Shown here piece after piece: positions 16,173 to 24,199 of a stretch of 64,000 nucleotides of DNA. Under the pieces are notes generated by a model. That model worked only from the letters and a program-made list of their open reading frames with translations. It made no database searches and was not told the DNA's origin. Numbering within the stretch: position 1 is the first letter of the stretch; every line of letters begins with the position of its first letter. The stretch covers positions 62,001-126,000 of the forward strand of contig NZ_CALMYP010000004.1 of the NCBI RefSeq assembly GCF_937873615.1. The letters are read 5' to 3'. The DNA comes from an uncultured Paracoccus sp. (lineage in GTDB: Bacteria > Pseudomonadota > Alphaproteobacteria > Rhodobacterales > Rhodobacteraceae). The position numbers and the translations under genes are program-made.

Positions 16173-16545
16173 ACGTAACTGGACCGCTGATGACGTCGCA
16201 GAGCATTTCGAGGAAGCGTTCCGCACCCTGCGCAAGCTGCCGCCGGTCAAGGCGCAGGGCTACTTCAACACCTGGCCCGACATCGTGCGGACCAGCCGCG
16301 AGATCGCGGCGATGGAGCCGCAACCGATGCGGGTCTGCCCCTCGGCCGCCGCCATCACCCGGCTCGAGCAGACCTTCGATTGGGTCCTCTGGATCGAGAC
16401 AGCAGAGCGCAAGCTGATTTGGTCTCGCGCGGCCCGCGTGCCGTGGAAACAGATCAGCTGCGAGCTGGGATGCGATCGCACCACCGCGTGGCGGCGCTGG
16501 CAGCTTGCGCTCACCAAGATCGCGGCGCGGCTGAATGCGGCGTGA
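16165..16545 (+). CDS. DUF6362-like helix-turn-helix phage protein
   Basis: 126 residues; GGAGGAGG precedes ATG 16165. The start WTADDVAEHFEEAFRTLRKL and the following KAQGYFNTWPDIVRT match, as I recall it, DUF6362. The C-terminal part (IWSRAARVPWKQISCELGCD and the following RTTAWRRW) is a helix-turn-helix resembling sigma-factor region 4. It precedes the packaging genes, so it may activate late transcription. The role is inferred from position and fold only. Confidence 0.72.
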   Translation: MAERNWTADDVAEHFEEAFRTLRKLPPVKAQGYFNTWPDIVRTSREIAAMEPQPMRVCPSAAAITRLEQTFDWVLWIETAERKLIWSRAARVPWKQISCELGCDRTTAWRRWQLALTKIAARLNAA

Positions 16546-16676
16546 TTCCAAAGTGTTGCAACACTTTTGTGTTCGACACATGCAACAGATTGGTGCTATA
16601 AACAGGATATGATCGGGAGAAGAGCGTCAAGAACGCCCCCGGTCGTTTCTCATCCCTTTCGTACTTGCGAGGCACC
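16546..16676. promoter_or_regulatory. Regulatory gap before HNH with two palindromes
   Basis: An 18-bp perfect palindrome, AAAGTGTTGCAACACTTT, occupies 16550-16567 and a second inverted repeat, TGTGT-TCG-ACACA, occupies 16569-16581. A TATAAA-like hexamer lies at about 16598-16603. The arrangement suggests an operator pair and promoter controlling the packaging and late genes. A loop-free palindrome without a clear T-tract is a poor terminator. Confidence 0.55.
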
Positions 16677-17021
16677 ATGGCTGTTCGCCCGCCCATCCAT
16701 CGCCCGGTGGGGCGACGCGACAAACGTGAGGCTGACCGGGACTACGCCCGCAGGCGTGATCCAGCCATTCGCGCGCTTTACGCCTCTGCCCGGTGGCAGC
16801 GCGCCCGGCGACACTTCCTGGCGCAGCACCCGCTCTGCGCCGAATGCGAGCGCCAGGGGCGCGTGAGCGCGGCCAACACCGTCGATCACATCATCCCGCA
16901 CCGCGGCGACACAGAGCGGTTCTGGGACCCGAACGGTTGGCAGGCGCTCTGTGCGAGCTGTCACAGTCGCAAGACCGCCGCCGAGGATGGCGGCTTTGGC
17001 AACGCCCGCCGCCGATCATAA
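16677..17021 (+). CDS. HNH endonuclease of the packaging module
   Basis: 114 residues from ATG 16677. A basic N-terminus leads to the HNH core: CAECERQGR and VDHIIPHRGD (His pair), WDPNGWQALCASCHSRKT (Asn and second CxxC). Phages with HK97-type heads often carry an HNH nuclease beside the terminase that helps it cut concatemers. Here it is separated from terS by a methylase and a reverse-strand block. The 113 bases after it (17022-17134) are GC-rich and without a gene. Confidence 0.88.
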   Translation: MAVRPPIHRPVGRRDKREADRDYARRRDPAIRALYASARWQRARRHFLAQHPLCAECERQGRVSAANTVDHIIPHRGDTERFWDPNGWQALCASCHSRKTAAEDGGFGNARRRS

Positions 17022-17134
17022 ACCAACGCCATCCCCCCCCGGGGGAGGTCAAATCTCTGGGGCCTTTCAGCCCCGGACCGGGCGCCAAGCTTTCTGCATC
17101 CGCGGCCAAAATGGCGAGGGGGGGGTAGCGGCCC

Positions 17135-18517
17135 ATGCAACAAGGAAATACAGCCGTGTCCGATCGCGAACTTGTCATCGAATATCGTGCGCTTGATCGC
17201 CTCGTGCCTTACGCGCGCAACGCCCGTACCCATTCCGAGGCGCAGCTGGCCGAGATCGCCGGCTCGATCCGCGCGTTCGGGTTCGTGAACCCGGTGCTGA
17301 TCGCCGAGGACGGCACCATCATCGCCGGCCATGGTCGCGTACTGGCCGCGCGCCTGCTTGGCATGGACGCCGTGCCCTCCATCAGGCTGACCGGCCTGAC
17401 CGAGAGCCAGCGCCGGGCGCTGGTGCTGGCCGACAACCGCATCGCGCTGAATGCGGGCTGGGACGAGGCGCTGCTGGCGCTGGAACTGTCCGACCTGAAG
17501 GAGGCGGGTTTCGATCTCGGGATCATGGGCTTTGAGGACGGCGAACTGGACCGACTGCTGGCCGGCGCGGAAGCGGAGGACGAGACGTCGACGCCACCCG
17601 TCATTATCCCCGAGCCTCCGCGTCACCCGGCCTCGCGCACCGGCGATCTGTGGTTGCTCGGCGCCCACCGGCTGCTCTGCGGCGACGCGACGTCCCATGA
17701 CGACGTGCGCCGGTTGATGAACGGCGAGCGCGCCGTGCTATTTGCGACCGACCCGCCCTATCTGGTCGATTACGACGGCTCGAACCATCCGACCCGCAAC
17801 AAGGACTGGTCGGCGTCCTACGGCACGACCTGGGACGACAGCAGCCAAGGCGCAGAACTCTACGACGGCTTCATCGGCGCGGCCATCGCAGAGGCGATCA
17901 CCGAGGACGCCGCCTGGTATTGCTGGCACGCTTCGCGCCGCCAGGCGATGCTGGAAGCCTGCTGGGAAAAGGCCGGGGCGTTTGTGCATCAGCAGATCAT
18001 CTGGGTGAAGGACCGCGGTGTTCTCACCCGGTCGCATTATCTCTGGAAGCACGAACCTTGCTTCATGGGCTGGCGTCGCCCGAACCGGCCGCCCAAGGTC
18101 GCCGATCAGACGCTGCCCTCGACCTGGGAGATGCCGTCCTTCGCCAGGGACGAGCGCCCCGATCACCCGACCCCGAAGCCGCTCGATGCCTTCGGCATCC
18201 CAATGCGCCAGCACGTCGCGCGCGGCGGGCTTTGCTATGAGCCCTTCTGCGGCTCCGGGTCGCAGATCATGGCCGGCGAGGTCAACGGTCGGCGCGTCTT
18301 CGCGATGGAGATCAGCCCGGCCTATGTCGATGTCGCCGTCGAACGGTGGCAGGCCGAGACCGGCCGCGATGTGATCCTCGACGGCGACGGACGGACCTTC
18401 ACCGAGGTGAAGGCCGAGCGGCTTGGTGAACACGCAGGCACGGATGCGGAGGCGGATGGCGACGCTGACGGTGATGCCTCCGCCCGCAAGCGGCGCAGCC
18501 GGAGCAAGGCGGCATGA
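17135..18517 (+). CDS. ParB-domain DNA methyltransferase (N4/N6 type)
   Basis: 460 residues. An N-terminal ParB/Srx-like domain (about 15-110) has RNARTHSEAQ and DGTIIAGHGRVLAARLLG. The methylase domain follows, with the catalytic motif DPPYLVDYDG near residue 205 and the AdoMet-binding motif FCGSGSQIMAGE near residue 370. Gene order (ParB then DPPY) marks it as a beta-class N6-adenine or N4-cytosine methylase, common in alphaproteobacterial prophages and probably protective or regulatory. GTG 17156, preceded by AAGGAAA, is an alternative start. Confidence 0.9.
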   Translation: MQQGNTAVSDRELVIEYRALDRLVPYARNARTHSEAQLAEIAGSIRAFGFVNPVLIAEDGTIIAGHGRVLAARLLGMDAVPSIRLTGLTESQRRALVLADNRIALNAGWDEALLALELSDLKEAGFDLGIMGFEDGELDRLLAGAEAEDETSTPPVIIPEPPRHPASRTGDLWLLGAHRLLCGDATSHDDVRRLMNGERAVLFATDPPYLVDYDGSNHPTRNKDWSASYGTTWDDSSQGAELYDGFIGAAIAEAITEDAAWYCWHASRRQAMLEACWEKAGAFVHQQIIWVKDRGVLTRSHYLWKHEPCFMGWRRPNRPPKVADQTLPSTWEMPSFARDERPDHPTPKPLDAFGIPMRQHVARGGLCYEPFCGSGSQIMAGEVNGRRVFAMEISPAYVDVAVERWQAETGRDVILDGDGRTFTEVKAERLGEHAGTDAEADGDADGDASARKRRSRSKAA

Positions 18518-18738
18518 AACAATCCCGTCTCATGTCGCTGGCCGAGTCCGTCGCCAACGTGATCGTCGGCTACGGCGTCGCGGTTGTCACGCAGATCCTG
18601 ATCTTTCCCATCTTCGGCCTGCACACCACGCTGGCGCAGAACCTGAAGATCGGCGCCGCATTCACGGTCATGTCGATTGCCCGTCCCTTCGCCTTGCGGA
18701 GGGTGTTCGAGGCGATCCGGATGCGGCGTGCACAATGA
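18514..18738 (+). CDS. Small membrane protein (DUF7220-like)
   Basis: 74 residues with two hydrophobic segments (about residues 13-35 and 42-58), starting MKQSRLMSLAESVANVIVGY, a pattern I associate with DUF7220 phage proteins. It overlaps the methylase stop as ATGA. The function is unknown; an inner-membrane location is predicted. Confidence 0.72.
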   Translation: MKQSRLMSLAESVANVIVGYGVAVVTQILIFPIFGLHTTLAQNLKIGAAFTVMSIARPFALRRVFEAIRMRRAQ

Positions 18739-18750
18739 AACACCGCGCGG

Positions 18751-18909
18751 TCACTCGACTGCGGTCTTCGGTGCCCGCGCCATTCGGCGGTTTTTCAGCA
18801 CCCGCTCAACCATCGCCTGTGCAGGGCCGTCGCCAACCCCAAGGTCGTGGCAGTTCTGCAGGATCAGAAATGCGAGATCTGCGTCGGTTCGGTCCTCGGA
18901 GTTGGGCAT
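18751..18909 (-). CDS. Small reverse-strand protein, unknown
   Basis: 52 residues from ATG 18909 to TGA at 18751, preceded by GAAAGGAAA. It reads MPNSEDRTDADLAFLILQNC and ends in a basic RVLKNRRMARAPKTAVE tail. It is charged, helical and tidy in composition, unlike chance frames here, and lies with two other reverse-strand genes inside the rightward late region. No family is recognised; moderate support. Confidence 0.45.
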   Translation of the reverse strand: MPNSEDRTDADLAFLILQNCHDLGVGDGPAQAMVERVLKNRRMARAPKTAVE

Positions 18910-19007
18910 CGGCTTTCCTTTCGCGAGCGGGGTTGCTTCACCGCGGTCGTATCATTGTCGGCGCCGCGCAAGGACCGTCCCGCCGGTCCGGTGGTCATTG
19001 TCGTGTA

Positions 19008-19313
19008 TCACGCGTTGACGCGGTGCTCTGGTTGACTTGCGAGGTGCCGCGATACGAAGCCGGCCGATCTGGCCGCCACGATGAAGGCGCGGCGCGCAGT
19101 CGCGACCGATGCCATGCAGTCCATGGCAGCTTCCACCTGGTGAAGCGCACGATCACGCGCCTGGTCGGTGACGGGCCATTTCTTTCGCAACCAGTAGCGG
19201 ACCTGTTCGGCTGTGGAGAAGTTCTGTATCTCGCCCGCAGACGAAACGACAAAGGACAAAGGTTTGCCCCAGTGGATTTCTATCAAAGTCAGTTCTTTCA
19301 GGAAGTTCGGCAC
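19008..19313 (-). CDS. DUF982 family protein
   Basis: 101 residues. The sequence shows the DUF982 layout: a strand around KPLSFVVSSAGEIQNFSTAE, a tryptophan in WPVTDQARDRALHQVEAAMD, and an alanine-rich C-terminal helix. DUF982 genes are frequent cargo on alphaproteobacterial plasmids and prophages; no activity is established. It belongs to the reverse-strand block 18751-19599. Confidence 0.72.
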   Translation of the reverse strand: MPNFLKELTLIEIHWGKPLSFVVSSAGEIQNFSTAEQVRYWLRKKWPVTDQARDRALHQVEAAMDCMASVATARRAFIVAARSAGFVSRHLASQPEHRVNA

Positions 19314-19392
19314 CGGGGAACGCTATGCACCCGGTGCTGGGTGAAGGAAGGCGCGCCAAGCCGCCGCCCAGCCTTCATGATGGATGTTTCGC

Positions 19393-19599
19393 TCAGGCGA
19401 GAACGAGATTCGTTGCCGAGTCCCGACCGTTACGGTCGCGCTCCAGATCGAATGAAACGGCCTGACCGTCATTCAGCTGGTGGATGCCAGCCCGCTCGAC
19501 CGCAGAGATGTGGACGAAGATGTCCTTCGAGCCGCTCTCTGGCTGGATGAAGCCGAAACCCTTGGCGGAATTGAACCATTTCACGGTGCCATTGGCCAT
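19393..19599 (-). CDS. cspA: Cold-shock domain protein
   Basis: 68 residues, one OB-fold cold-shock domain: GTVKWFNSAKGFGFI (RNP1) and KDIFVHISAVERAG (RNP2), full length for the family. The start ATG 19599 has AAGGAG seven bases upstream. It binds single-stranded RNA/DNA and acts as an RNA chaperone. Its orientation against the late genes suggests independent expression from the lysogen, i.e. a moron. The 206 bases to terS (19600-19805) hold its leader and probably the terminase promoter. Confidence 0.93.
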   Translation of the reverse strand: MANGTVKWFNSAKGFGFIQPESGSKDIFVHISAVERAGIHQLNDGQAVSFDLERDRNGRDSATNLVLA

Positions 19600-19805
19600 C
19601 GTGATACTCCTTGTCTGTATGTCGTTCGCACAACGCAACGACCCGGCAAAGCTGACGATCGAGAGCTGAGCCGGAAAAGGAGCAGATTCGAAATCAAGTG
19701 TTGCTGACTGCATATGGGGTCCGCTCGTGCGATTTGCGAGGGGTCGACGTCGAGTTTCGTATTCTTCGTGCCCGTTGCATTGGAGAAGATGCGGAAGAAC
19801 CTGCC

Positions 19806-20276
19806 ATGCCCGGTCGCAAACCCTTGCCGACGCAGTTGAAGCTGGTGAAAGGCACCGCACGGCCGCACCGGATCAACGCCGATGAGCCGAAGCCGGTTGT
19901 GGCAACACCACCGCCACCCGATCACCTCGAGGCGGCGGCGGCCGCGAAGTTCACCGAGATGGCGGGGCTGCTGGCCCGCCACGGGGTGATGACCGAGCTC
20001 GATGTGGGGGCGCTGGCGCGCTACGTGGTCATCTGGCGGCGTTGGCTCGAGGCCGAGGCCGAAGTCAAGCGCCGCGGCCCGGTGGTCAAGACCGTGGGTG
20101 GCAATATCATCCAGAACCCGTTTCTGGCGGTGGCCAACAAATGCCTGGCACAGATGGGACAGATCGAAGCTGAATTCGGGATGACGCCCTCCAGCCGCAG
20201 CCGGGTACGCATGGCCGAACCCACTGACAGTCGCGATCCATTCGAGGATTATCTGAACCGTGTCAGCAAGGCGTAA
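19806..20276 (+). CDS. terS: Terminase small subunit (P27 family)
   Basis: 156 residues from ATG 19806. The P27-type signature is visible: MPGRKPLPTQLKLVKGTARP at the start, AAAKFTEMAGLLARHGVMTE, a helical RYVVIWRRWLEAEAEVK and the region NPFLAVANKCLAQMGQIEAEFGMTPSSRSRV. It recognises phage DNA for packaging by TerL. It overlaps the large-subunit start by 17 bases. Confidence 0.93.
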   Translation: MPGRKPLPTQLKLVKGTARPHRINADEPKPVVATPPPPDHLEAAAAAKFTEMAGLLARHGVMTELDVGALARYVVIWRRWLEAEAEVKRRGPVVKTVGGNIIQNPFLAVANKCLAQMGQIEAEFGMTPSSRSRVRMAEPTDSRDPFEDYLNRVSKA

Positions 20277-22032
20277 AACCGGCACCGGGCGGAAGTTGCC
20301 GTCCTGTCCGGTCACAGCCTACGCAAAGGCAGTCACCGGCGGAACGATCACCGCTGGCCGGCTGGTGAAGCTCGCCTGCGCGCGGCACCTGGAGGACCTG
20401 AAGACCGGCAAGAGCCGCGGCCTCTCCTGGGACCGCACGGCGGCGCTGCACGCGATCGAGTTCTTCACCCATCTGCGGCACTCGACCGGAGAGTGGGCCG
20501 GGCAGCCCTTCGTGCTGCAGCCGTGGCAAGCCTTCGTCGTCGGCGCGGTGTTCGGCTGGAAACGCGCCGATGGGCTGCGCCGGTTCCGCACAGCCTATGT
20601 CGAGGTGGCGCGCAAGAACGGAAAATCGGCACTGCTGGCTGGGATCGCGCTCTACGCGCTTATTGCTGATGGTGAGCCTGGCGCGCATGTCTATGCCGCG
20701 GCCACCACCCGCGATCAGGCGCGCATCGTGTTCGGGGAGGCCGAGCGCATGGTGGCGGCGAGTCCGGCATTGTCAGCGCGGGTGACTCGCACCGTGAACA
20801 ACCTCGCGGTGCTGCCGACCGCGTCGTGGTTTCGGCCGCTCTCGGCGGATGCCAGCAAGATGGACGGGCTCAATGTGCATCTCGCCGCGGTGGATGAGGT
20901 GCATGAGCATCCTGGGCCGGAGATCATTCAAAAGCTCAACACCGCCACCGGCGCGCGCCGCCAGCCGCTGATCGTCGAGATCACCACGGCGGGGTATGAC
21001 CGTCATTCTGTCTGCCGCCAGCATCACGAGTTCTCGGTCAAGGCGCTGGAGGGCACGGTGCCGCATGAGACGGCCGACAGCTGGTTTGCCTATATCGCCA
21101 CCATCGATGAGGGCGATGACTGGACCGACGAGGCGGTCTGGGCAAAGGCCAACCCCAGCCTCGGCGTGACGGTGAAGATGGACGATCTGAAGCGGCAGAT
21201 CGACGAGGCGCGGGAAATGCCCGCCCAGCAGAACGCGATCCGGCGGCTGCGGCTGAATGAATGGACCGAACAGGTCACCCGCTGGCTCGACATGGATGTC
21301 TGGGCCGAGGGCGGCCCGCCACCTGCCGCCGATTGGCAGATAGTGCGCAATGACCTTGCAGACGTGGAGCAGAAGCTGCTCGGGCGCGAATGTTATGGCG
21401 GGCTGGATCTGGCCCGGGTCAATGATCTCTCGGCCTTTGTGCTGCTCTTTCCACCTACCGGGGATCCGGCCCTCGGGGCGCTGGCGGATAAATGGATCAC
21501 CCTCTGCCGATTCTGGGTGCCCGAGGAGGATATTCTGCGCCGGGGCAAGCGCGACCGGGTGCCTTACGCCACCTGGCGTGATCAGGGCTTCCTGACCGCC
21601 ACCCCTGGCAATGCCACGGATTTTGCCTTCGTCGAGGCCGAGATCATCGATCTCTCTGCGCGGTTTGATCTGCGCGAGTTGGCCTATGATCGCACCTTCG
21701 CGGGTGAGATCGTCCAGCATCTGCAGGATGAGGGGCTGAACCTGGTGCAGTTTGGGCAGGGCTTTTTGAGCATGGCGGCACCGACGGCGGAACTGGAGCG
21801 GCTTTCGGTCTCGCGCATGCTTTGGCATGGCGGCCATCCGGTGCTGCGCTGGAACGCCTCCAACGTGGCGGTGCGCCACGATCCGGCGGGCAATATCAAG
21901 CCCGACAAGGAGCGCTCCAGCGAGCGTATCGATGGTATCGTCGCCACCTGCAACGCCCTCGGCCGGGCGCTGCTGCGCGACGTCAATGCCGGCCGCTCGG
22001 TCTATGACAATCGCGGCATCCTGATCCTTTAA
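20260..22032 (+). CDS. terL: Terminase large subunit
   Basis: 590 residues from GTG 20260. The ATPase half has a Walker A-like ARKNGKSALLAGIAL (about residue 120) and Walker B LAAVDEVHEHPG (about 210). The nuclease half has acidic residues in CYGGLDLARVNDLSAF (about 385) and LAYDRTFAGEIVQHL (about 475). It is full length for HK97/Terminase_1-type motors. It cuts and pumps DNA into the prohead through the portal encoded next door. Confidence 0.95.
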   Translation: MSARRKTGTGRKLPSCPVTAYAKAVTGGTITAGRLVKLACARHLEDLKTGKSRGLSWDRTAALHAIEFFTHLRHSTGEWAGQPFVLQPWQAFVVGAVFGWKRADGLRRFRTAYVEVARKNGKSALLAGIALYALIADGEPGAHVYAAATTRDQARIVFGEAERMVAASPALSARVTRTVNNLAVLPTASWFRPLSADASKMDGLNVHLAAVDEVHEHPGPEIIQKLNTATGARRQPLIVEITTAGYDRHSVCRQHHEFSVKALEGTVPHETADSWFAYIATIDEGDDWTDEAVWAKANPSLGVTVKMDDLKRQIDEAREMPAQQNAIRRLRLNEWTEQVTRWLDMDVWAEGGPPPAADWQIVRNDLADVEQKLLGRECYGGLDLARVNDLSAFVLLFPPTGDPALGALADKWITLCRFWVPEEDILRRGKRDRVPYATWRDQGFLTATPGNATDFAFVEAEIIDLSARFDLRELAYDRTFAGEIVQHLQDEGLNLVQFGQGFLSMAAPTAELERLSVSRMLWHGGHPVLRWNASNVAVRHDPAGNIKPDKERSSERIDGIVATCNALGRALLRDVNAGRSVYDNRGILIL

Positions 22033-22044
22033 GAGCAACGCCAC

Positions 22045-23355
22045 ATGTCTTTATGGTCCCGCTTGTTCGCAGGCAAAGCGCCTGCGGCACCGTCGCCGCG
22101 TGCCTCTGTCCAGGACGCTGGTGGTGGTCTGGCCATCACGACCGCAAGCGAGCTGGACGCGGCGCTGCGCGCCGGGGCGCTGAGCGCCTCTGGGGCCTCG
22201 GTGACGCCGGACAGCGCCATGCGGGTGGCGGCGGTCTATGCCTGCGTGCGTATCATTTCCGGGGCGGTGGCCACGCTGCCGCTGCACATCAAGCGCCGGG
22301 TCGATGCGCGCACCCGCGAGGATGCCTCGGACGCGCCGATTTGGCGGGTGTTGCGACGGCGGCCGAACCGCTGGCAGACACCATCGCAGTTCCGCCGCAT
22401 GATGCAGGCGCATCTGCTGCTGCGCGGCAATGGCTATGCGATGATCGTGCGCTCGCGCGGCGAAGTCCGCGAACTGATCCCGCTGCACCCTGACCGAGTC
22501 GCGGTCACGCAGGGCGATGATCTTACTCTGGCCTACGTCTATACCCGGATGGATGGGCAGCGGGTGTCGCTGGAACAGGACGAGGTGCTGCATCTGGTCG
22601 GGCTGACGCTGGACGGTGTGCACGGGGTCTCGGCTATTGCCTATGCCCGCGAGACCATCGGTCTGGCGCTGGCGATGGAGGATCACGGGGCCACGACGTT
22701 CCGCAACGGGGCCCGGGTCAGCGGGGTGCTAAAACACCCGCAAAAGCTCGGCCCCGAGGCGGTGGCCAATCTCAAGGCCGGTCTGGACGCGTTCCGCGCC
22801 GGTGGCGAGCAGGACGGCAAGAACCTGATCCTCGAGGAAGGCATGGATTATTCCCGTATCGCCATGACCGCCGAGGACGCGCAATGGATCGAAAGCCGCA
22901 AGTTCAGCCGCACCGATATCGCCATGTTCTTCGGGGTGCCGCCGCACATGATTGGCGACACCGAGAAGTCCACCAGCTGGGGCACCGGCATCGAGCAGCA
23001 GTCGATCGGGTTCGTCGCCTATACGCTCGAGGATCACCTGACGATGTGGGAGGAGGCGATCGATCGCGATCTGATCGGAGCTGACGATACGCTCTATGCG
23101 CGCTTTAACCGCGCCGCCTTGGTCAAGGGCGACATCAAGGCCCGCTGGGAGGCCTATGTCAAAGGCCTGCAATGGGGCGTCTACAGCCCCAATGAAATCC
23201 GGGCGCTGGAAGACCAGAACCCGCGCGATGGCGGTGATATCTATTATCCGCCGCCAAACATGACGGCGGATGCCGAAGGCCCGAAGGACGATCCTTCTGC
23301 GCCGATGCCCGGACCTTCGCAAACAACGGAAAGGGATACCGATGAGCCTGCGTGA
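22045..23355 (+). CDS. HK97-family phage portal protein
   Basis: 436 residues. Family features: MRVAAVYACVRIISGAVATL near the N-terminus, LLLRGNGYAMIVRSRG, and the central IAMFFGVPPHMIGDTEKSTS followed by a region that forms the channel. The C-terminal 30 residues are acidic and disordered. The portal forms the dodecameric DNA entry vertex. The gene follows terL by 12 bases and overlaps the protease gene by 14. Confidence 0.95.
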   Translation: MSLWSRLFAGKAPAAPSPRASVQDAGGGLAITTASELDAALRAGALSASGASVTPDSAMRVAAVYACVRIISGAVATLPLHIKRRVDARTREDASDAPIWRVLRRRPNRWQTPSQFRRMMQAHLLLRGNGYAMIVRSRGEVRELIPLHPDRVAVTQGDDLTLAYVYTRMDGQRVSLEQDEVLHLVGLTLDGVHGVSAIAYARETIGLALAMEDHGATTFRNGARVSGVLKHPQKLGPEAVANLKAGLDAFRAGGEQDGKNLILEEGMDYSRIAMTAEDAQWIESRKFSRTDIAMFFGVPPHMIGDTEKSTSWGTGIEQQSIGFVAYTLEDHLTMWEEAIDRDLIGADDTLYARFNRAALVKGDIKARWEAYVKGLQWGVYSPNEIRALEDQNPRDGGDIYYPPPNMTADAEGPKDDPSAPMPGPSQTTERDTDEPA

Positions 23356-24190
23356 CCTCCCGGCTGGACCGGAGTTTCAACGGCCTGCTGCCTATCAGTT
23401 TGATACGCCGTCCGATGCGCTGGCGAAATGGGCTGACATGCCGAGCGCGGCGACGGCCAGCGACAACACCACGGTCACGGTACTGGACGTCATCGGCGAC
23501 GACGGCATTGGCGGTGGCGTGAGCGCAAAGCGGATCGCGGCGGCGCTGCGCGCGATCGGCAAGCGTGATGTCACAGTGCAGATCAACTCGCCGGGCGGGG
23601 ACATGTTTGAAGGCATCGCCATTTACAACCTGCTGCGGGCGCATCCGGCCGCGGTGAGTATCGAGGTGCTGGGCATCGCGGCATCAGCGGCCTCGATTAT
23701 TGCGATGGCAGGCGACAATATCCGCATGGCGCGGAGCAGCTTTTTGATGCTGCACAACGCCTGGGGCGTGGTGATTGGTAATCGCCACGACATGGCCGAG
23801 GCTGCGGCACTGTTCGAGCGTTTTGATGGCGCGCTGGCGGATATTTACGCGGCGCGCAGTGGCATGGCGCGATCTGAGATTGCCGCGCTGCTGGATGCCG
23901 AGACGTTTCTGACGGCTGAGGAGGCGGTGGCCGCCGGTATAGCGGATACCATCGCGGGCGGGGCCGACGCTTCCACATACGCGTCCCACGCTGCTGCGCA
24001 GTCCCGTCCCGACATTCAAGCCAAACGCCGCATAGATGCGGCTCTGGCGCAGCAAGGCATCCCCCGCAGCGAGCGGCGCGCGATGCTGAAACAGATTACC
24101 GGCACGCGCAACGCTGCCGAACCTGCCACGCATGACGCTGGCTTTGACCCTGCTGCCCTGCGGCAGCTTCTCGACACACTTCAAGCCTAG
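23342..24190 (+). CDS. Head maturation protease, ClpP-type
   Basis: 282 residues from ATG 23342. A ClpP-like fold is evident: QINSPGGDMFEGIAIYN, the nucleophilic serine in GIAASAASIIAMAGD (about residue 118) and the histidine in FLMLHNAWG (about 138). It is a serine protease that trims capsid proteins during prohead maturation. The extra C-terminal 70 residues may be a scaffold-like extension, as in fused protease-scaffold genes. Confidence 0.92.
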   Translation: MSLRDLPAGPEFQRPAAYQFDTPSDALAKWADMPSAATASDNTTVTVLDVIGDDGIGGGVSAKRIAAALRAIGKRDVTVQINSPGGDMFEGIAIYNLLRAHPAAVSIEVLGIAASAASIIAMAGDNIRMARSSFLMLHNAWGVVIGNRHDMAEAAALFERFDGALADIYAARSGMARSEIAALLDAETFLTAEEAVAAGIADTIAGGADASTYASHAAAQSRPDIQAKRRIDAALAQQGIPRSERRAMLKQITGTRNAAEPATHDAGFDPAALRQLLDTLQA

Positions 24191-24199
24191 GAGGCTGTC

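Noticed and set aside
18735-19550. Forward open frame following the DUF7220-like gene
   Set aside because: It runs antisense to three better-supported small reverse-strand genes and shows only arginine/serine-rich composition.
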